DNA of 64,000 nucleotides from Pseudoalteromonas sp. UG3-2 (GCF_037120705.1 NZ_JAWLJU010000002.1:1736001-1800000), one strand, 5' to 3'; counted from the first letter of the stretch, positions 10,003-18,730 are shown. A program made the numbers and translations. Notes: generated from the letters alone by a model not told the origin.

Positions 10003-10215
10003 AGGTCTGCAGTAACGCAAGATGCATTAACATAAAGCTGATGATGGTTTATTACAAAAGCATCATTGTCAACTTTTTTAAGCTTCGAAACAGGCTTCAG
10101 TACCTGTACAAGCATTACCTGCTAAAACAGCAGCAGGGATTAAAGCAACTTTATTAAAACGCTTCAATTTTATGTCCACGTATCCGGTGGACACTTTATG
10201 TTTCAGTCAATATTT
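10003..10215. other. Decayed sequence with a possible signal-peptide start on the minus strand
   Basis: On the minus strand a GTG at 10177-10179 opens a 33-codon frame with a basic start and a hydrophobic core (KLKRFNK then VALIPAAVLAG), which looks like a secretion signal. It stops at 10078. Another minus-strand frame continues to about 9900 without similarity I can name. This could be a frameshifted small secreted protein or chance. I would not annotate it as a gene. Confidence 0.2.
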
Positions 10216-10420
10216 ATACCAACCCGTATTAATACTTGCTCAATTTGAGAGAGCAAATTCGACGCTAACTGCGTTAAAATTTCTTATTTAGAACACTAAA
10301 TAGCAAAATAATTGTCTTGCCTACACGGAGTAGGTACCTCGGCAATAGCAGGAAGGGAGAGCGGTGTTATCGATAGAGTTTTCTGCCTCAAATAGACCTC
10401 GTAATTAAACGAATTGGTAT
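10216..10420 (+). repeat. Dispersed palindromic repeat, long form (copy A)
   Basis: This is one of five copies in the window of an imperfect palindrome bounded by ATACC and GGTAT. The left end reads ATACCAACCCGTATTAAT and the right end AATTAAACGAATTGGTAT. At 205 bp it is longer than the 162-bp form because it carries a middle insert of roughly 45 bp containing CCTACAC and GTAGG, which can itself form a hairpin. There is no open frame, so any movement would need a protein supplied elsewhere, as for a MITE. It lies about 210 bp downstream of the ligase-like gene; the interval 10421-10629 shows nothing else. Confidence 0.85.
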
Positions 10421-10629
10421 TACACACTCAGAAAAACAGAGTATAGTAGAACGTTAAATACGTTAAAGGGCTCGACCGACACTTCATGAACATGTAGCAT
10501 CAAATCTAGGCTCGTCTGTAGTAATAATAAGACCGATTGAATTCAAGAGCTAGAGCTAAATTAATATGGTTTAAAAAATAACATCGCCTGCTCTACACGC
10601 AACCTTTTTTTAAGCAATTACTAGTAACC

Positions 10630-11901
10630 TTATGTTGTTTTTTTTAACGGCTTTACATCCTTATTCACAAAGTAAACAGAAAGTACATAGCCAAATAATA
10701 AGTAAAAGGTTGGTAAGGTTTTAAAGCGGTCACTTATTGCCGAAGAAAGGCCAAATAGCAAAACTTCAGAGGCAACAAGGCAAGCTACTGCAAATGCCAA
10801 TGCCGAAGAGACCTTTTGTCCACCACAGCTTACCCCTTTTTTATATACACAACAACAGACTAAAAAAAATACAAATTTAATTACTAATGCCGCAGCTAAC
10901 CCCAGTACGCCCCACTTAATAAGGTGAAAGCCATAGAAAGACTCTATTACGTCAATTCTGGTGGCTAATTCCATGCGGTTTGAACCCTGAGAAAAGGGCG
11001 GAAACTTTGATGAGTACTCCCCCGCCAAGGCTAGCTCTTTAAGTCTGTGGCTAGTAGAGCCATCAATTTTACCGTCTTCTCCACCAAAAGTTTCTAAAAT
11101 ATAAGCAACTTGCTCAAACTCTTCGCTGAAGGTGAGAAAAATAGCCACGCAGGCCAAAACCATACTAAAAAGTAAAAAATAAGATGTTTTTCTGTTTCTT
11201 GCTCCCGTAAACCAAAAGGCCAAGCCTAAGATCCCCAAAGTAGAAAACAAGCCACCGCGACTAAAACTCAAAAACATTGCACTGAATGCAACAAAAACAA
11301 TCAACCACTCTCCCAATGACATGGCGATACGCCGTGCAAAAAAGCAAAAGTAGTAAAAAATAAAAAACGACAAGTAAAAAGAAAAGTCTGATGGATAACC
11401 ATAAGTGCCTGACCAACGATAAAAGTGAAGTGCCATGTCATCACTTGGGCGACCTTTAAATAAATCGACCACTGGCCATACTGCTGGAATATACACCAAC
11501 ATAGAAATCACGATTTGCAGCACAAACATTTTTTTGAAAAAGCTGAAAAATGCTTGCAAGTCTTCTTCGTCTAATGGATATATCAAGGGGATAAGGATAT
11601 AGACCAAATAAATCAGCGGTCGCAAATAATCAGGTAAATCTTTGAACGTTAAGAACTCGGTGAATGCTAATGAAACGGCCATGTAGTAACTCATCAGCAC
11701 AGTGCAAATGGCAACAACCGCAGTGACAAACCCAGGCTTAAAATAGGCACGCCTAACAATTAACGACATAAAAACAAAAGCAAAGGCAAATACATGCAGC
11801 ATTTTTTGTGCCGTCGGCGCACCTAAGGTATGGGGTAAAACCGGGAATAAAAAGACGAAAAGCCAAACCAACTTGTTTATTGCCAGATTATTAAATTTCA
11901 C
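10630..11901 (-). CDS. O-antigen ligase/polymerase family membrane protein
   Basis: The 423-residue protein has about 11-12 membrane helices and a large periplasmic loop at roughly residues 240-330. The segment FLSFSRGGLFSTLGI just before that loop matches the conserved Wzy_C/WaaL signature. Such proteins either polymerise lipid-linked repeat units (Wzy) or ligate them to lipid A-core (WaaL). Sequence alone cannot decide which. Its place between Wzz/export protein and glycosyltransferases, and the lack of another polymerase in the window, favours Wzy. The long form of the dispersed repeat lies between this gene and wzz. Confidence 0.8.
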   Translation of the reverse strand: MKFNNLAINKLVWLFVFLFPVLPHTLGAPTAQKMLHVFAFAFVFMSLIVRRAYFKPGFVTAVVAICTVLMSYYMAVSLAFTEFLTFKDLPDYLRPLIYLVYILIPLIYPLDEEDLQAFFSFFKKMFVLQIVISMLVYIPAVWPVVDLFKGRPSDDMALHFYRWSGTYGYPSDFSFYLSFFIFYYFCFFARRIAMSLGEWLIVFVAFSAMFLSFSRGGLFSTLGILGLAFWFTGARNRKTSYFLLFSMVLACVAIFLTFSEEFEQVAYILETFGGEDGKIDGSTSHRLKELALAGEYSSKFPPFSQGSNRMELATRIDVIESFYGFHLIKWGVLGLAAALVIKFVFFLVCCCVYKKGVSCGGQKVSSALAFAVACLVASEVLLFGLSSAISDRFKTLPTFYLLFGYVLSVYFVNKDVKPLKKTT

Positions 11902-12042
11902 AAATTAACCTTAATTACCTAATCTTAGGTGCTGCCAATTTACTTTTTACCCTGCCACTTAGCTCTACAAAAATCCAGAGCAAAGCGCTTAGCTCAGTTA
12001 TGATTAAGAAGGCGAGTACATAAAGTCGATTGGGTATAAGTA

Positions 12043-12251
12043 ATACCAACCCGCATTAATACTTACTCAATTTGAGGAAGCAAATTCGACGCTAACTGCG
12101 TTAAAAACTTCTCATTTAGAACAACTAAATAGCAAAACTTTCGCCTTGCCTACACTGATGTAGGTACCTTGGCGGAAGCAGGACGCGAGAGCGGTGTTAT
12201 CGACAGAATTTTCTTGCCTCAAATGGGCCATTTAATTAAGCGAATTGGTAT
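12043..12251 (+). repeat. Dispersed palindromic repeat, long form (copy B)
   Basis: This 209-bp copy has ATACCAACCCGCATTAAT at the left and AATTAAGCGAATTGGTAT at the right, plus the same middle insert as copy A (CCTACACTGATGTAGG and following). Its right end stops 4 bp short of the wzz stop codon, so it sits directly at the 3' end of that gene and can form a large hairpin in the transcript. It may act as an mRNA-stabilising or terminating structure between wzz and the downstream ligase-like gene. Confidence 0.88.
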
Positions 12252-12255
12252 AAGT

Positions 12256-13161
12256 CTACTTTTGTTCTTGATTATTCATTGCTCTGAGACCAAACACAAT
12301 CACCCCACCAGTAGCAAGCACACCACCAAGCAGCGCAAATATGACCACTATCAGAGCTCTATTTGGACCATATTTGCGTTCTGGAACAATTGCTGGGTCG
12401 ATTACTTTAAAAGCATACTCTTTTTTTACGCTGGCTAACATTTTGGTACGGTGCTGCTGTTCGATCAGTTGATAGAACATTTTTTTGGTCTCTAGCACAT
12501 TGGTATTCTCAAGCGCGGTTTCTAGATAGTCGATGCTTTTATTGGCATCTATAATTTCTTCCTGACGGATTTCTTGATTTATATCTTTAACTAGTAAATC
12601 AGTGATCTCTTTTGCAACATTAGGTGACTGATGCAAAACAGCCAACTTGATTAAGCCGGTTTTAGAGTCTAGTTCCAGTTTGAAGTTATCTTCGATAAAT
12701 AATTCAAATACTCGATTTAGAGAGACAAAGTCTGGATTTCCTTGCTCTAACTGAGCCAGTTTTTCAGGGTCATAAACCAGCTTATTACTCTCCCAAGAAT
12801 AATTTTGTACCGCATATAGCTTCTTTTTTAAATCATGAGCTGCAATAAACTTGGTTAAAAATACTCGGCTTTTGAAACGCTCTATATGCAGCAGCGATTT
12901 ATCCGCAGCCCCCCCTCCAAGTTGTACCCCAGCTAAGGCAGCTAAGCCTCCGATTTGCCCTGATAACCCAGCACTTCCACCAGAGGGATTACTGGCCGGA
13001 CTTAGCAGTACCTGAGATTGATATACATTTGGCTTCGATAATGCAAATACAACACCTAAACCAATGAATACAGCAGTCACAGCAACCACAATAAATAGTC
13101 GCTTTTTCACGATATTGAAAATATCGCCAATTGAGACGTCTTCATTATTCACTTTTGACAT
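12256..13161 (-). CDS. Wzz-family chain-length determinant protein
   Basis: The inner-membrane protein controls polysaccharide chain length, or acts as the co-polymerase for export. I chose the ATG at 13161 because it follows GGGGAAGCGTGAA and starts 16 bp after the export-protein stop; an upstream in-frame start would overlap that gene. The protein is then about 301 residues: a first membrane helix at about residues 20-42, a long periplasmic region with coiled-coil character, and a second helix near the C-terminus (ALIVVIFALLGGVLATGG). No cytoplasmic kinase domain is fused, so it is a PCP of the Wzz type and not a full tyrosine autokinase. Confidence 0.88.
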   Translation of the reverse strand: MSKVNNEDVSIGDIFNIVKKRLFIVVAVTAVFIGLGVVFALSKPNVYQSQVLLSPASNPSGGSAGLSGQIGGLAALAGVQLGGGAADKSLLHIERFKSRVFLTKFIAAHDLKKKLYAVQNYSWESNKLVYDPEKLAQLEQGNPDFVSLNRVFELFIEDNFKLELDSKTGLIKLAVLHQSPNVAKEITDLLVKDINQEIRQEEIIDANKSIDYLETALENTNVLETKKMFYQLIEQQHRTKMLASVKKEYAFKVIDPAIVPERKYGPNRALIVVIFALLGGVLATGGVIVFGLRAMNNQEQK

Positions 13162-13177
13162 TTCACGCTTCCCCAGA

Positions 13178-15874
13178 TTAGATGTTATTGATTGCTGCAG
13201 CAGCAACGCCAAGTTGATAAATAATCTGAGTACTGGTGCTCCAAAGCGTTAAGTTATCCATGTAATTTGAATTGAGCGGCACCACAATGGTGTCGCCGGC
13301 ATTTAACTTCTCTTCATGATTAACGGCAAACCAACTGCCTTTTGGAATATAGACAGCACCATTTGCTTTAATAACGTAAATACTTTCATCATCAGCCAGT
13401 TCTTTAATTCCACCGCTGCGCTCGAGGTATTCTGTAATAGTAAGGCCTGGTTCAAATAGATGAGATGCTGGGTAATTAACCTCACCGATGACGCTAATCG
13501 AGTCTCTTTTTTGTGGAATATAAAGCGTATCGCCATCTTGTAGTACTAGGCTTTGTTTCCCCTGAAGAATATTGGGTAGATTTATCACCAGTCGGCCTTG
13601 TGCTTCGATACTACTTAAGTCATTTAGGAGCTGCTTTACTTCCGAGTAAGCAATACTTTCTGAGCTCGGCTGTAAACTCTTAGAAGCAATCTCGCGCTGT
13701 AAGTTTTCTGTCAGTCTATTTAGCTGTAATTCCTCTTGTTTTTTTATTTCTTCTCGAGTGAAAACGGCACCTGATACTGAAGCAAACTCAGTTACTCCGC
13801 CTGCTCTTTCTAATACACTGTTGAGTGTTTCGCCACGCTTAATCGTATATGAGCCTGGGAATTTAACTTCACCTTTAATGGTGATTTGATTCTCATCCAT
13901 CCATTTTGGTACTGAAAGGACGTTGATAGCATCTTTACTGTCTATTTTTATTGATGGTTGTTGTAGTTCTTGGGCCAATTCAAAAGAGCGGTGCTCAACA
14001 ATCATTGACTCTTTACTACTAAACTTGGTGAGCTCTGCTGTGCCTAAATAAGCGGACTCTAATAAGCCGCCAGCAGCTTCTACCGCATCTTTCACTGTGT
14101 AGTTTTGCGCTATTGGATAGTTACCTGGGTATTTGACATGCCCCTGAATCGTCACAACCTGTAAAGGGTTACTTGGAGTAGCTTGGTTTTGTAACTTCCT
14201 AATAACAGGCTCTAGCAAAGAAATTCTTGAGAAAGGGCTAGGCACTTTACCGTTGGCTACAGCCTCTTGCTCTTTGAGCATAAAAGACCAAGCGTTTTGC
14301 TCTTCTGATTCCTGCTGCTTGTCTGTTTGGTCTATTTTGTCTATTTTGTCTATTTTGTCTATTTTATTAAATTTAGAAATTGCATCGGTATCGACAAAGG
14401 CTTTATAAAGCTCGCTTTCGTAGAGATGCCACAATCTGGTTTTTTCCTGTTGTTCAAGCTCTTCTGCGGTGAGGTCTAAAGCTCTAAGCGCCTGCTTTTC
14501 TTCTTCTAGGTATTGAAAGCGGCTAAATACATAGACTTTATCGCCTTTGCTAAGCTCAATTTTCGTATCACTGTCGGTATTGGGTGTTAGCTGCTCAATT
14601 AAGTTAAACTGCGCCATTGAAATATCATTAAAGCGCCCACCACTGACCACTAAACCGTAGCCAGTATCCGCCTGAGGTAGCACAGAGTGAAGTGAGTTAT
14701 TAAATAGCTCACCAACGGTCATTCCTGGCTTCCAGGCATACTTGCCAGGACGTACCACGGCTCCAATTAGAGTGACTTCGTTATCGTAGTGGGTCGCCGC
14801 TGTGGCCACTTTTATTGCGTCACCGTCTTGTAACTGAGTTGAGTCAAAAGCACCTTGCTGCACTTCGAGCACTTTTTTAACCCCACCCGTAAAGCGGCTA
14901 ATACTGATAAAGTCTTTATACGCTGAAGCAAGCATGCCCCCAGACATAGAGAGAAGCTCGGCTAGCGATTCATCTTGTTTTACTTCAAAAATCGCTTCTC
15001 TTCTCACCGCCCCTTCCAATGTGACTTGCTTTTTTAAACTGGGGACAAACACGGTGTCACCTGCTCGCAGCGGCACATCATCGGCGTTATCGCCATTCAG
15101 TAGCAAGTCGTAAAGGTCAAGTTTTCTAATCACTTCACCTTTGCGCTTAAGCTGAATGTTTCTGTATGAACCAATATCTGTTAAACCTCCACTGGCGTAT
15201 AAGCTGTGGGTAATATTTGAAAGTGCGGATAAGGCGTAACTGCCTGGCTTCTCCACTTCTCCTACGACTAAAACACGAATTTTTTTCAATGACCCTATAG
15301 AAACATAAACAGAAGTACCGATAAGCTCTTTGGACACCTTATCTTGTAATAATTTTTTAAAGGAGTCATAGCGCATGCCAGTTACATTAATTGGGCCAAG
15401 TTCAGAAAGCGTTATACTGCCCTCACCGTCTACCTCTACCAATTCTTCTAAGTTCTGTTGACCAAAAAAGCTAATTTTAAGTTGGTCTCCAACTCCTAGG
15501 ACATAGTCTTGAGGGACCGACACGCTCCCAGAATGAGACGAAGTGAATGTATCACTCTTGAACAACTCACTTGCAAAAGGCTTTAGCTTTTTGACTTCTG
15601 GTTTGAAGCGTTTTTCATTCTCAGATAAGTAACTTTGCTCTGGCTCTGTTGGTAGTGGTACAGCATTGGTTTCTTGCTGCTGTGTATTTTTATTATTGCC
15701 AGCAGTGTTTAAGGTGCTGATGTCTATACCATATTGCTTAGCAAGCAACTGTTGTTGACTTTTAGGTAGCTTTTTAAACTGCTCTATTTGTTTTGCGGTG
15801 GGTGTAAATGCCAACGCAGTGCTTGTGAAAAGCACCATTATGGTTAAAACACACTGTCTAAAAAACATCTTCAA
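13178..15874 (-). CDS. Large multi-SLBB polysaccharide export protein (Wza-like)
   Basis: This 898-residue secreted protein carries a signal peptide ending near residue 22 and a polysaccharide-export (PES) domain at about 120-195 (YVLGVGDQLKISFFG). About six SLBB-type repeats follow, recognised by recurring blocks such as GEVEKPGSY, GAVVRPGKY, GHVKYPGNY and GEVKFPGSY. Classical Wza is about 380 residues and a lipoprotein; this one is more than twice as long and has no clear lipobox, so it belongs to the large export group. It should form the periplasmic/outer-membrane channel. A 9-bp tandem repeat encodes a KID-rich linker at about 503-518. It is the first gene of the wza-wzz run. Confidence 0.9.
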   Translation of the reverse strand: MKMFFRQCVLTIMVLFTSTALAFTPTAKQIEQFKKLPKSQQQLLAKQYGIDISTLNTAGNNKNTQQQETNAVPLPTEPEQSYLSENEKRFKPEVKKLKPFASELFKSDTFTSSHSGSVSVPQDYVLGVGDQLKISFFGQQNLEELVEVDGEGSITLSELGPINVTGMRYDSFKKLLQDKVSKELIGTSVYVSIGSLKKIRVLVVGEVEKPGSYALSALSNITHSLYASGGLTDIGSYRNIQLKRKGEVIRKLDLYDLLLNGDNADDVPLRAGDTVFVPSLKKQVTLEGAVRREAIFEVKQDESLAELLSMSGGMLASAYKDFISISRFTGGVKKVLEVQQGAFDSTQLQDGDAIKVATAATHYDNEVTLIGAVVRPGKYAWKPGMTVGELFNNSLHSVLPQADTGYGLVVSGGRFNDISMAQFNLIEQLTPNTDSDTKIELSKGDKVYVFSRFQYLEEEKQALRALDLTAEELEQQEKTRLWHLYESELYKAFVDTDAISKFNKIDKIDKIDKIDQTDKQQESEEQNAWSFMLKEQEAVANGKVPSPFSRISLLEPVIRKLQNQATPSNPLQVVTIQGHVKYPGNYPIAQNYTVKDAVEAAGGLLESAYLGTAELTKFSSKESMIVEHRSFELAQELQQPSIKIDSKDAINVLSVPKWMDENQITIKGEVKFPGSYTIKRGETLNSVLERAGGVTEFASVSGAVFTREEIKKQEELQLNRLTENLQREIASKSLQPSSESIAYSEVKQLLNDLSSIEAQGRLVINLPNILQGKQSLVLQDGDTLYIPQKRDSISVIGEVNYPASHLFEPGLTITEYLERSGGIKELADDESIYVIKANGAVYIPKGSWFAVNHEEKLNAGDTIVVPLNSNYMDNLTLWSTSTQIIYQLGVAAAAINNI
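14331..14366. repeat. 9-bp in-frame tandem repeat inside the export gene
   Basis: Four head-to-tail copies of TCTATTTTG (the last with one change), preceded by a degenerate copy at 14322-14330, encode repeated Lys-Ile-Asp on the minus strand. Because the unit is 9 bp, gain or loss of copies keeps the frame. The repeat lies in a charged linker between SLBB groups, where length change would be tolerated. Confidence 0.95.
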
Positions 15875-15911
15875 GCTGGTTTCCTGCCAAGTTCTGTCAA
15901 AAAGATTGCGT

Positions 15912-15917
15912 ATTATA
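15912..15917 (-). promoter_or_regulatory. -10 box of the export-gene promoter
   Basis: A perfect TATAAT on the minus strand lies about 38 bp upstream of the export-gene start at 15874. A T-rich -35 candidate lies about 18 bp further up and overlaps the terminator of the preceding gene, so polysaccharide export is expected to be transcribed independently of the DUF481 gene. I see no ops/JUMPStart element. Confidence 0.5.
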
Positions 15918-15936
15918 CACGAAGCGGCAGGAATAG

Positions 15937-15961
15937 AAAAAGGGACTTACCGTCCCTTTTT
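15937..15961 (-). terminator. Rho-independent terminator after the DUF481 gene
   Basis: A 10-bp perfect stem (AAAAAGGGAC paired with GTCCCTTTTT) with a 5-nt loop lies 33 bp beyond the DUF481 stop on the minus strand. The stem ends in a T run, giving a standard intrinsic terminator. It separates this gene from the polysaccharide operon. Confidence 0.85.
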
Positions 15962-15993
15962 GTTGTTATTTGTAACTATTGCGGCTCGTTTGC

Positions 15994-16785
15994 CTAGAAA
16001 CTGTAAACCAAGGTCAATGAAGTTTCTGTATCTGTGTTTTCTTTGCCTTCAGCTACATCTGAGTTGTGGATTAGGTTATAAGCCACTTTCATTTGCAGTG
16101 AGCCATTGATTTTGGTTAACAATGCGGACTCAGAAGTGGTTTTAGTGTTGGTATCACCATATTCCACGGCAACCAGCTGAGTAAACCGAGCATTGTCGGA
16201 GATTTGCCATTGGTAGTTTAACTTAGCAACACCGATGAACTCGCTTTCTGATGTGCCGGCCAGTAGATTGCCGTTTTCGTCCAGTTCAGTGCTGTCTTCT
16301 TGGTGCTCAAAACGTTTTACACCCGGACCAATTTCAGCATCCAAGAACATGTCGTCGTTGGCAAACAGTTGTTGGCCATAACCAACGGAAGCCACGGCTT
16401 CACTGCGGTAAGCACCAAAGTAATCCGACACATATGAGCCAAATACGAATAAGTGGCTGTTGTCGTCGTTTAGCTTGTAGTTACCTTGCACAGAGGCAGA
16501 GTACTTTTCATTGGTTCGCTCAGTGACGCTTTCACCAGCGTCGTTCTCGCGCTTATCTTCTTTAAAGAAACCGTCAAGCTTGTACTCGTTGTGCCAGTTA
16601 GTTAGGTTATGTTTTGCTTTAATGCCACCTTTAAGAGTCGTGGTTTCCGTGTTACCGCTAGTGATAATGGCGCCCACTTCACTGGTCACATCCCAAACTT
16701 TCTTTGGTTTCTTTGCTTTATCTTCAGCTGCTGCGGTGGCGCTAACAGCCATTAGAATAGAACAGGTTAAAACCTTTAATTTCAT
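15994..16785 (-). CDS. DUF481 family outer-membrane protein
   Basis: The 263-residue protein has a signal peptide (MKLKVLTCSILMAVSATAAA) and then alternating amphipathic strands, such as EVGAIITSGNTETTTLKGGI, characteristic of the YdiY/DUF481 family of salt-inducible outer-membrane beta-barrels. The C-terminal residues LTLVYSF end in phenylalanine, the usual barrel-insertion signal. Function is not known for the family. It starts 14 bp downstream of the mechanosensitive channel gene and is probably co-transcribed with it, which hints at an osmotic-stress link. A strong terminator follows. Confidence 0.88.
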   Translation of the reverse strand: MKLKVLTCSILMAVSATAAAEDKAKKPKKVWDVTSEVGAIITSGNTETTTLKGGIKAKHNLTNWHNEYKLDGFFKEDKRENDAGESVTERTNEKYSASVQGNYKLNDDNSHLFVFGSYVSDYFGAYRSEAVASVGYGQQLFANDDMFLDAEIGPGVKRFEHQEDSTELDENGNLLAGTSESEFIGVAKLNYQWQISDNARFTQLVAVEYGDTNTKTTSESALLTKINGSLQMKVAYNLIHNSDVAEGKENTDTETSLTLVYSF

Positions 16786-16799
16786 TGCTAACTAACCCT

Positions 16800-17624
16800 T
16801 TACTGATCTTTGTGTAGGTGAACATCCATTTGTGGAAATGGAATGGTAATGTCTGCATCGTCTAATGCAATTTTAATTTCTTCAAGAAGGTCCCAATATA
16901 CCGGCCAATAGTCTTCGGTTTTCACCCAAGGGCGCACAATAAAGTTAACGCTTGAGTCGGCCAGTTCTGACACAGCCACGGTATAGGCCGGTTCTTTAAG
17001 TAAGCGTGATTCTTTGTCGAGGACGGACTTTAATACGGCTTTAGCTTGTTTTAAATCGGCATCGTAGCCAACCCCAATGACTAAGTCTACGCGACGTGTT
17101 TTTTCACGTGAGTAGTTAACGATAGCGCCAGACATAATGGAAGAGTTTGGCATGATGATGACTTTGTTGTCTGGGGTACGCAGCTCAGTGGAGAAGATTT
17201 CGATTTTTTGCACGCTTCCTGCTTTACCACCGGCTTCAATATAATCGCCCGATTTAAATGGACGCAGGATGATGATAAGCACACCCGATGCAAAGTTAGA
17301 TAGTGAGCCTTGCAGCGCTAAACCAACAGCAAGACCTGCAGCACCTAAGATGGCAATAAATGAAGTGGTTTCAATCCCCACTTGCGATAGTGCCATAAGT
17401 AACGTAGCAGCAAATACGATAGCGTAGGCAATGTTAGCGACAAATGAGCCCACGGCTTTGTCGACTTTGCGTTTGGTGAACGCTTTCTCGGTGAGCTTAG
17501 CACCAAGCTTGGCCAGTTTGAGGCCAACAAAAAAGATAATTAATGCTATTACGCCTTGCAGCGAATAGTGAAGAATTAGATCTGAGTTTTCATTAACCCA
17601 GTTTAAAACGGCATCCATACTCAT
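16800..17624 (-). CDS. mscS: Small-conductance mechanosensitive channel (MscS family)
   Basis: The 274-residue protein matches E. coli MscS in size and layout: three N-terminal membrane helices with a glycine/alanine-rich pore helix (AILGAAGLAVGLALQGSLSN), the beta domain (LRPFKSGDYIEAGGKAGSV), and a C-terminal cytoplasmic alpha/beta domain. MscS opens under membrane tension to release solutes on hypo-osmotic shock. It leads a two-gene unit with the DUF481 gene. The next upstream gene, tRNA-His, is on the other strand. The call is secure at family level; paralogues of MscS exist in most related genomes. Confidence 0.93.
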   Translation of the reverse strand: MSMDAVLNWVNENSDLILHYSLQGVIALIIFFVGLKLAKLGAKLTEKAFTKRKVDKAVGSFVANIAYAIVFAATLLMALSQVGIETTSFIAILGAAGLAVGLALQGSLSNFASGVLIIILRPFKSGDYIEAGGKAGSVQKIEIFSTELRTPDNKVIIMPNSSIMSGAIVNYSREKTRRVDLVIGVGYDADLKQAKAVLKSVLDKESRLLKEPAYTVAVSELADSSVNFIVRPWVKTEDYWPVYWDLLEEIKIALDDADITIPFPQMDVHLHKDQ

Positions 17625-17825
17625 CCCCTTTTTTTGTTTCGCAGCATTATATCAGCCAATTTTTTTGCCTAAGCGATTCACGACGCTCACTGCTATTATG
17701 AATGTACTGAAGTTTATTTTCATTGTGTCGATCTCGCGGATCATACATAGGATATATGAATATTTGCTGTATGAGGAAAAATTCTACGAAAAAACCCTTT
17801 TTGCGAAAAAATCTTAAAATTTGCT

Positions 17826-17860
17826 TTGCATTGCCCGAAAACTTATGTATTATGCGCGCC
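17826..17860 (+). promoter_or_regulatory. tRNA-His promoter with GC-rich discriminator
   Basis: TTGCAT at 17826-17831 and TATTAT at 17848-17853 are separated by 16 bp. They are followed by GCGCGCC (17854-17860), a GC-rich discriminator typical of stable-RNA promoters under stringent control. The mature tRNA begins about 31 bp after the discriminator. Confidence 0.7.
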
Positions 17861-17890
17861 ACACCAAACGAGGTGTAGACATCTTTTTGT

Positions 17891-17967
17891 GGCGGCTGTA
17901 GCTCAGTTGGTAGAGCCCTGGATTGTGATTCCGGTTGTCGTGGGTTCAAGTCCCATCAGTCGCCCCA
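17891..17967 (+). tRNA. tRNA-His (anticodon GTG)
   Basis: The 77-nt gene folds as a cloverleaf. The acceptor pairs GCGGCTG with CAGTCGC (one G-U pair). The D arm is GCTCAGTTGGTAGAGC, the anticodon loop is TTGTGAT with GTG, and the T loop is TTCAAGT. The extra 5' G(-1) opposite C73, which defines histidine tRNA, is present, and CCA is encoded. The strong match to the E. coli tRNA-His arms makes the identity certain. Confidence 0.97.
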
Positions 17968-18090
17968 CTTCTCCCCCTTTTGTTAAAAAACATCCTATTT
18001 ATTATTTCCTTGCGTAGTTTCTGTTTTTACCTTAGTTGCGTTTTTGCGCTTGTTTGTTTGCGATAAAGCGCCCCAGCATAAAGATTATAT

Positions 18091-18192
18091 GGTCGCGGAA
18101 TAAATCCGCTGCTACGGGATTGGTGGTGTTGTTGGGCTTCGGCGTTGAAAGCACATGCACGATGTCGTAGCAGCGATTTTATATCGCGATGG
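18091..18192 (+). repeat. 102-bp inverted-arm repeat unit, left cluster copy 1
   Basis: The unit starts GGTCGCGGAATAAATCCG and ends GATTTTATATCGCGATGG. Its two ends are imperfect inverted repeats of each other (CGCGGAATAAATCCGCTGC against CGCGATATAAAATCGCTGC), so it can form a stem of about 23 bp with a loop of about 55 nt. Copies 2 and 3 are also exactly 102 bp and almost identical. The interval 17968-18090 between the tRNA and this unit shows no gene. Confidence 0.95.
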
Positions 18193-18220
18193 TTTTTCCC
18201 AGCCAATGACACAACAGCCG

Positions 18221-18300
18221 CACCGAAATCCTGAACCACACACCGTCATCCTGAACCACACACCGTCATCCTGAACCACACACCGTCATCCTGAACTTGA
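18221..18300 (+). repeat. 20-bp tandem array, four units
   Basis: Head-to-tail units of CACCGTCATCCTGAACCACA, two of them perfect and the outer two with changes, end in a palindrome CCTGAACTTGATTCAGG (18290-18306). The unit is made of the left arm of that palindrome plus a short spacer, so the array looks like slippage duplication of one arm. Confidence 0.93.
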
Positions 18301-18373
18301 TTCAGGATCTATCTTGACCTTTTGTCCCACTCTCACCATGGGCTCCGGATCAAGCCCGGAGTGACGAACCTTA

Positions 18374-18475
18374 GGTCGCGGAATAAATCCGCTGCTACGG
18401 GATTGGTGGTGTTGTTGGGCTTCGGCGTTGAAAGCACATGCACGATGTCGTAGCAGCGATTTTATATCGCGATGG
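18374..18475 (+). repeat. 102-bp inverted-arm repeat unit, left cluster copy 2
   Basis: This copy is nearly identical to the unit at 18091-18192. It is preceded by a conserved spacer carrying two further palindromes, CTGAACTTGATTCAG and CTCCGGATCAAGCCCGGAG, so the repeating module is larger than the unit alone (about 185 bp). Confidence 0.95.
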
Positions 18476-18590
18476 TTTTTATGATTTTATATCGCGCTAA
18501 GAGATCCCGGCGTAAAGCCGGTCCCACAAAAAAGGCGTAGGCGCGATTTTATATCGCGATGGTTTTTCCCAGCCAATGACACAACATCCG

Positions 18591-18730
18591 CACCGTAATC
18601 CTGAACCACACTTCGTAATCCTGAACCATACTTCGTAATCCTGAACCATACTTCGTAATCCTGAACCATACTTCGTAATCCTGAACCACACTCCGTCACC
18701 CTTAACCACACTCCGTCACCCTGAACTTGA
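18591..18730 (+). repeat. 20-bp tandem array, seven units
   Basis: Seven consecutive 20-bp units vary around CTTCGTAATCCTGAACCATA. The last units return to CTCCGTCACCCTGAAC and merge into the palindrome that opens the next module. Same family as the array at 18221-18300 but longer and more diverged; copy number probably varies between strains. Confidence 0.93.

Noticed and set aside
9900..10115. 71-codon minus-strand open frame
   Set aside because: It overlaps the recognisable IstA fragment on the other strand and has no family resemblance; most likely a shadow frame.
15875..15936. ops/JUMPStart element for the polysaccharide operon
   Set aside because: The GGCGGTAG core is absent from the leader of the export gene.
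17647..17949. 100-codon minus-strand open frame across the tRNA-His gene
   Set aside because: It runs antisense through tRNA-His and its promoter; chance frame.
18487..18711. Open frames in the tandem repeat region encoding repeated short peptides
   Set aside because: Their repetitive translation is produced by the 20-bp DNA repeats, and the frames have no ribosome sites.
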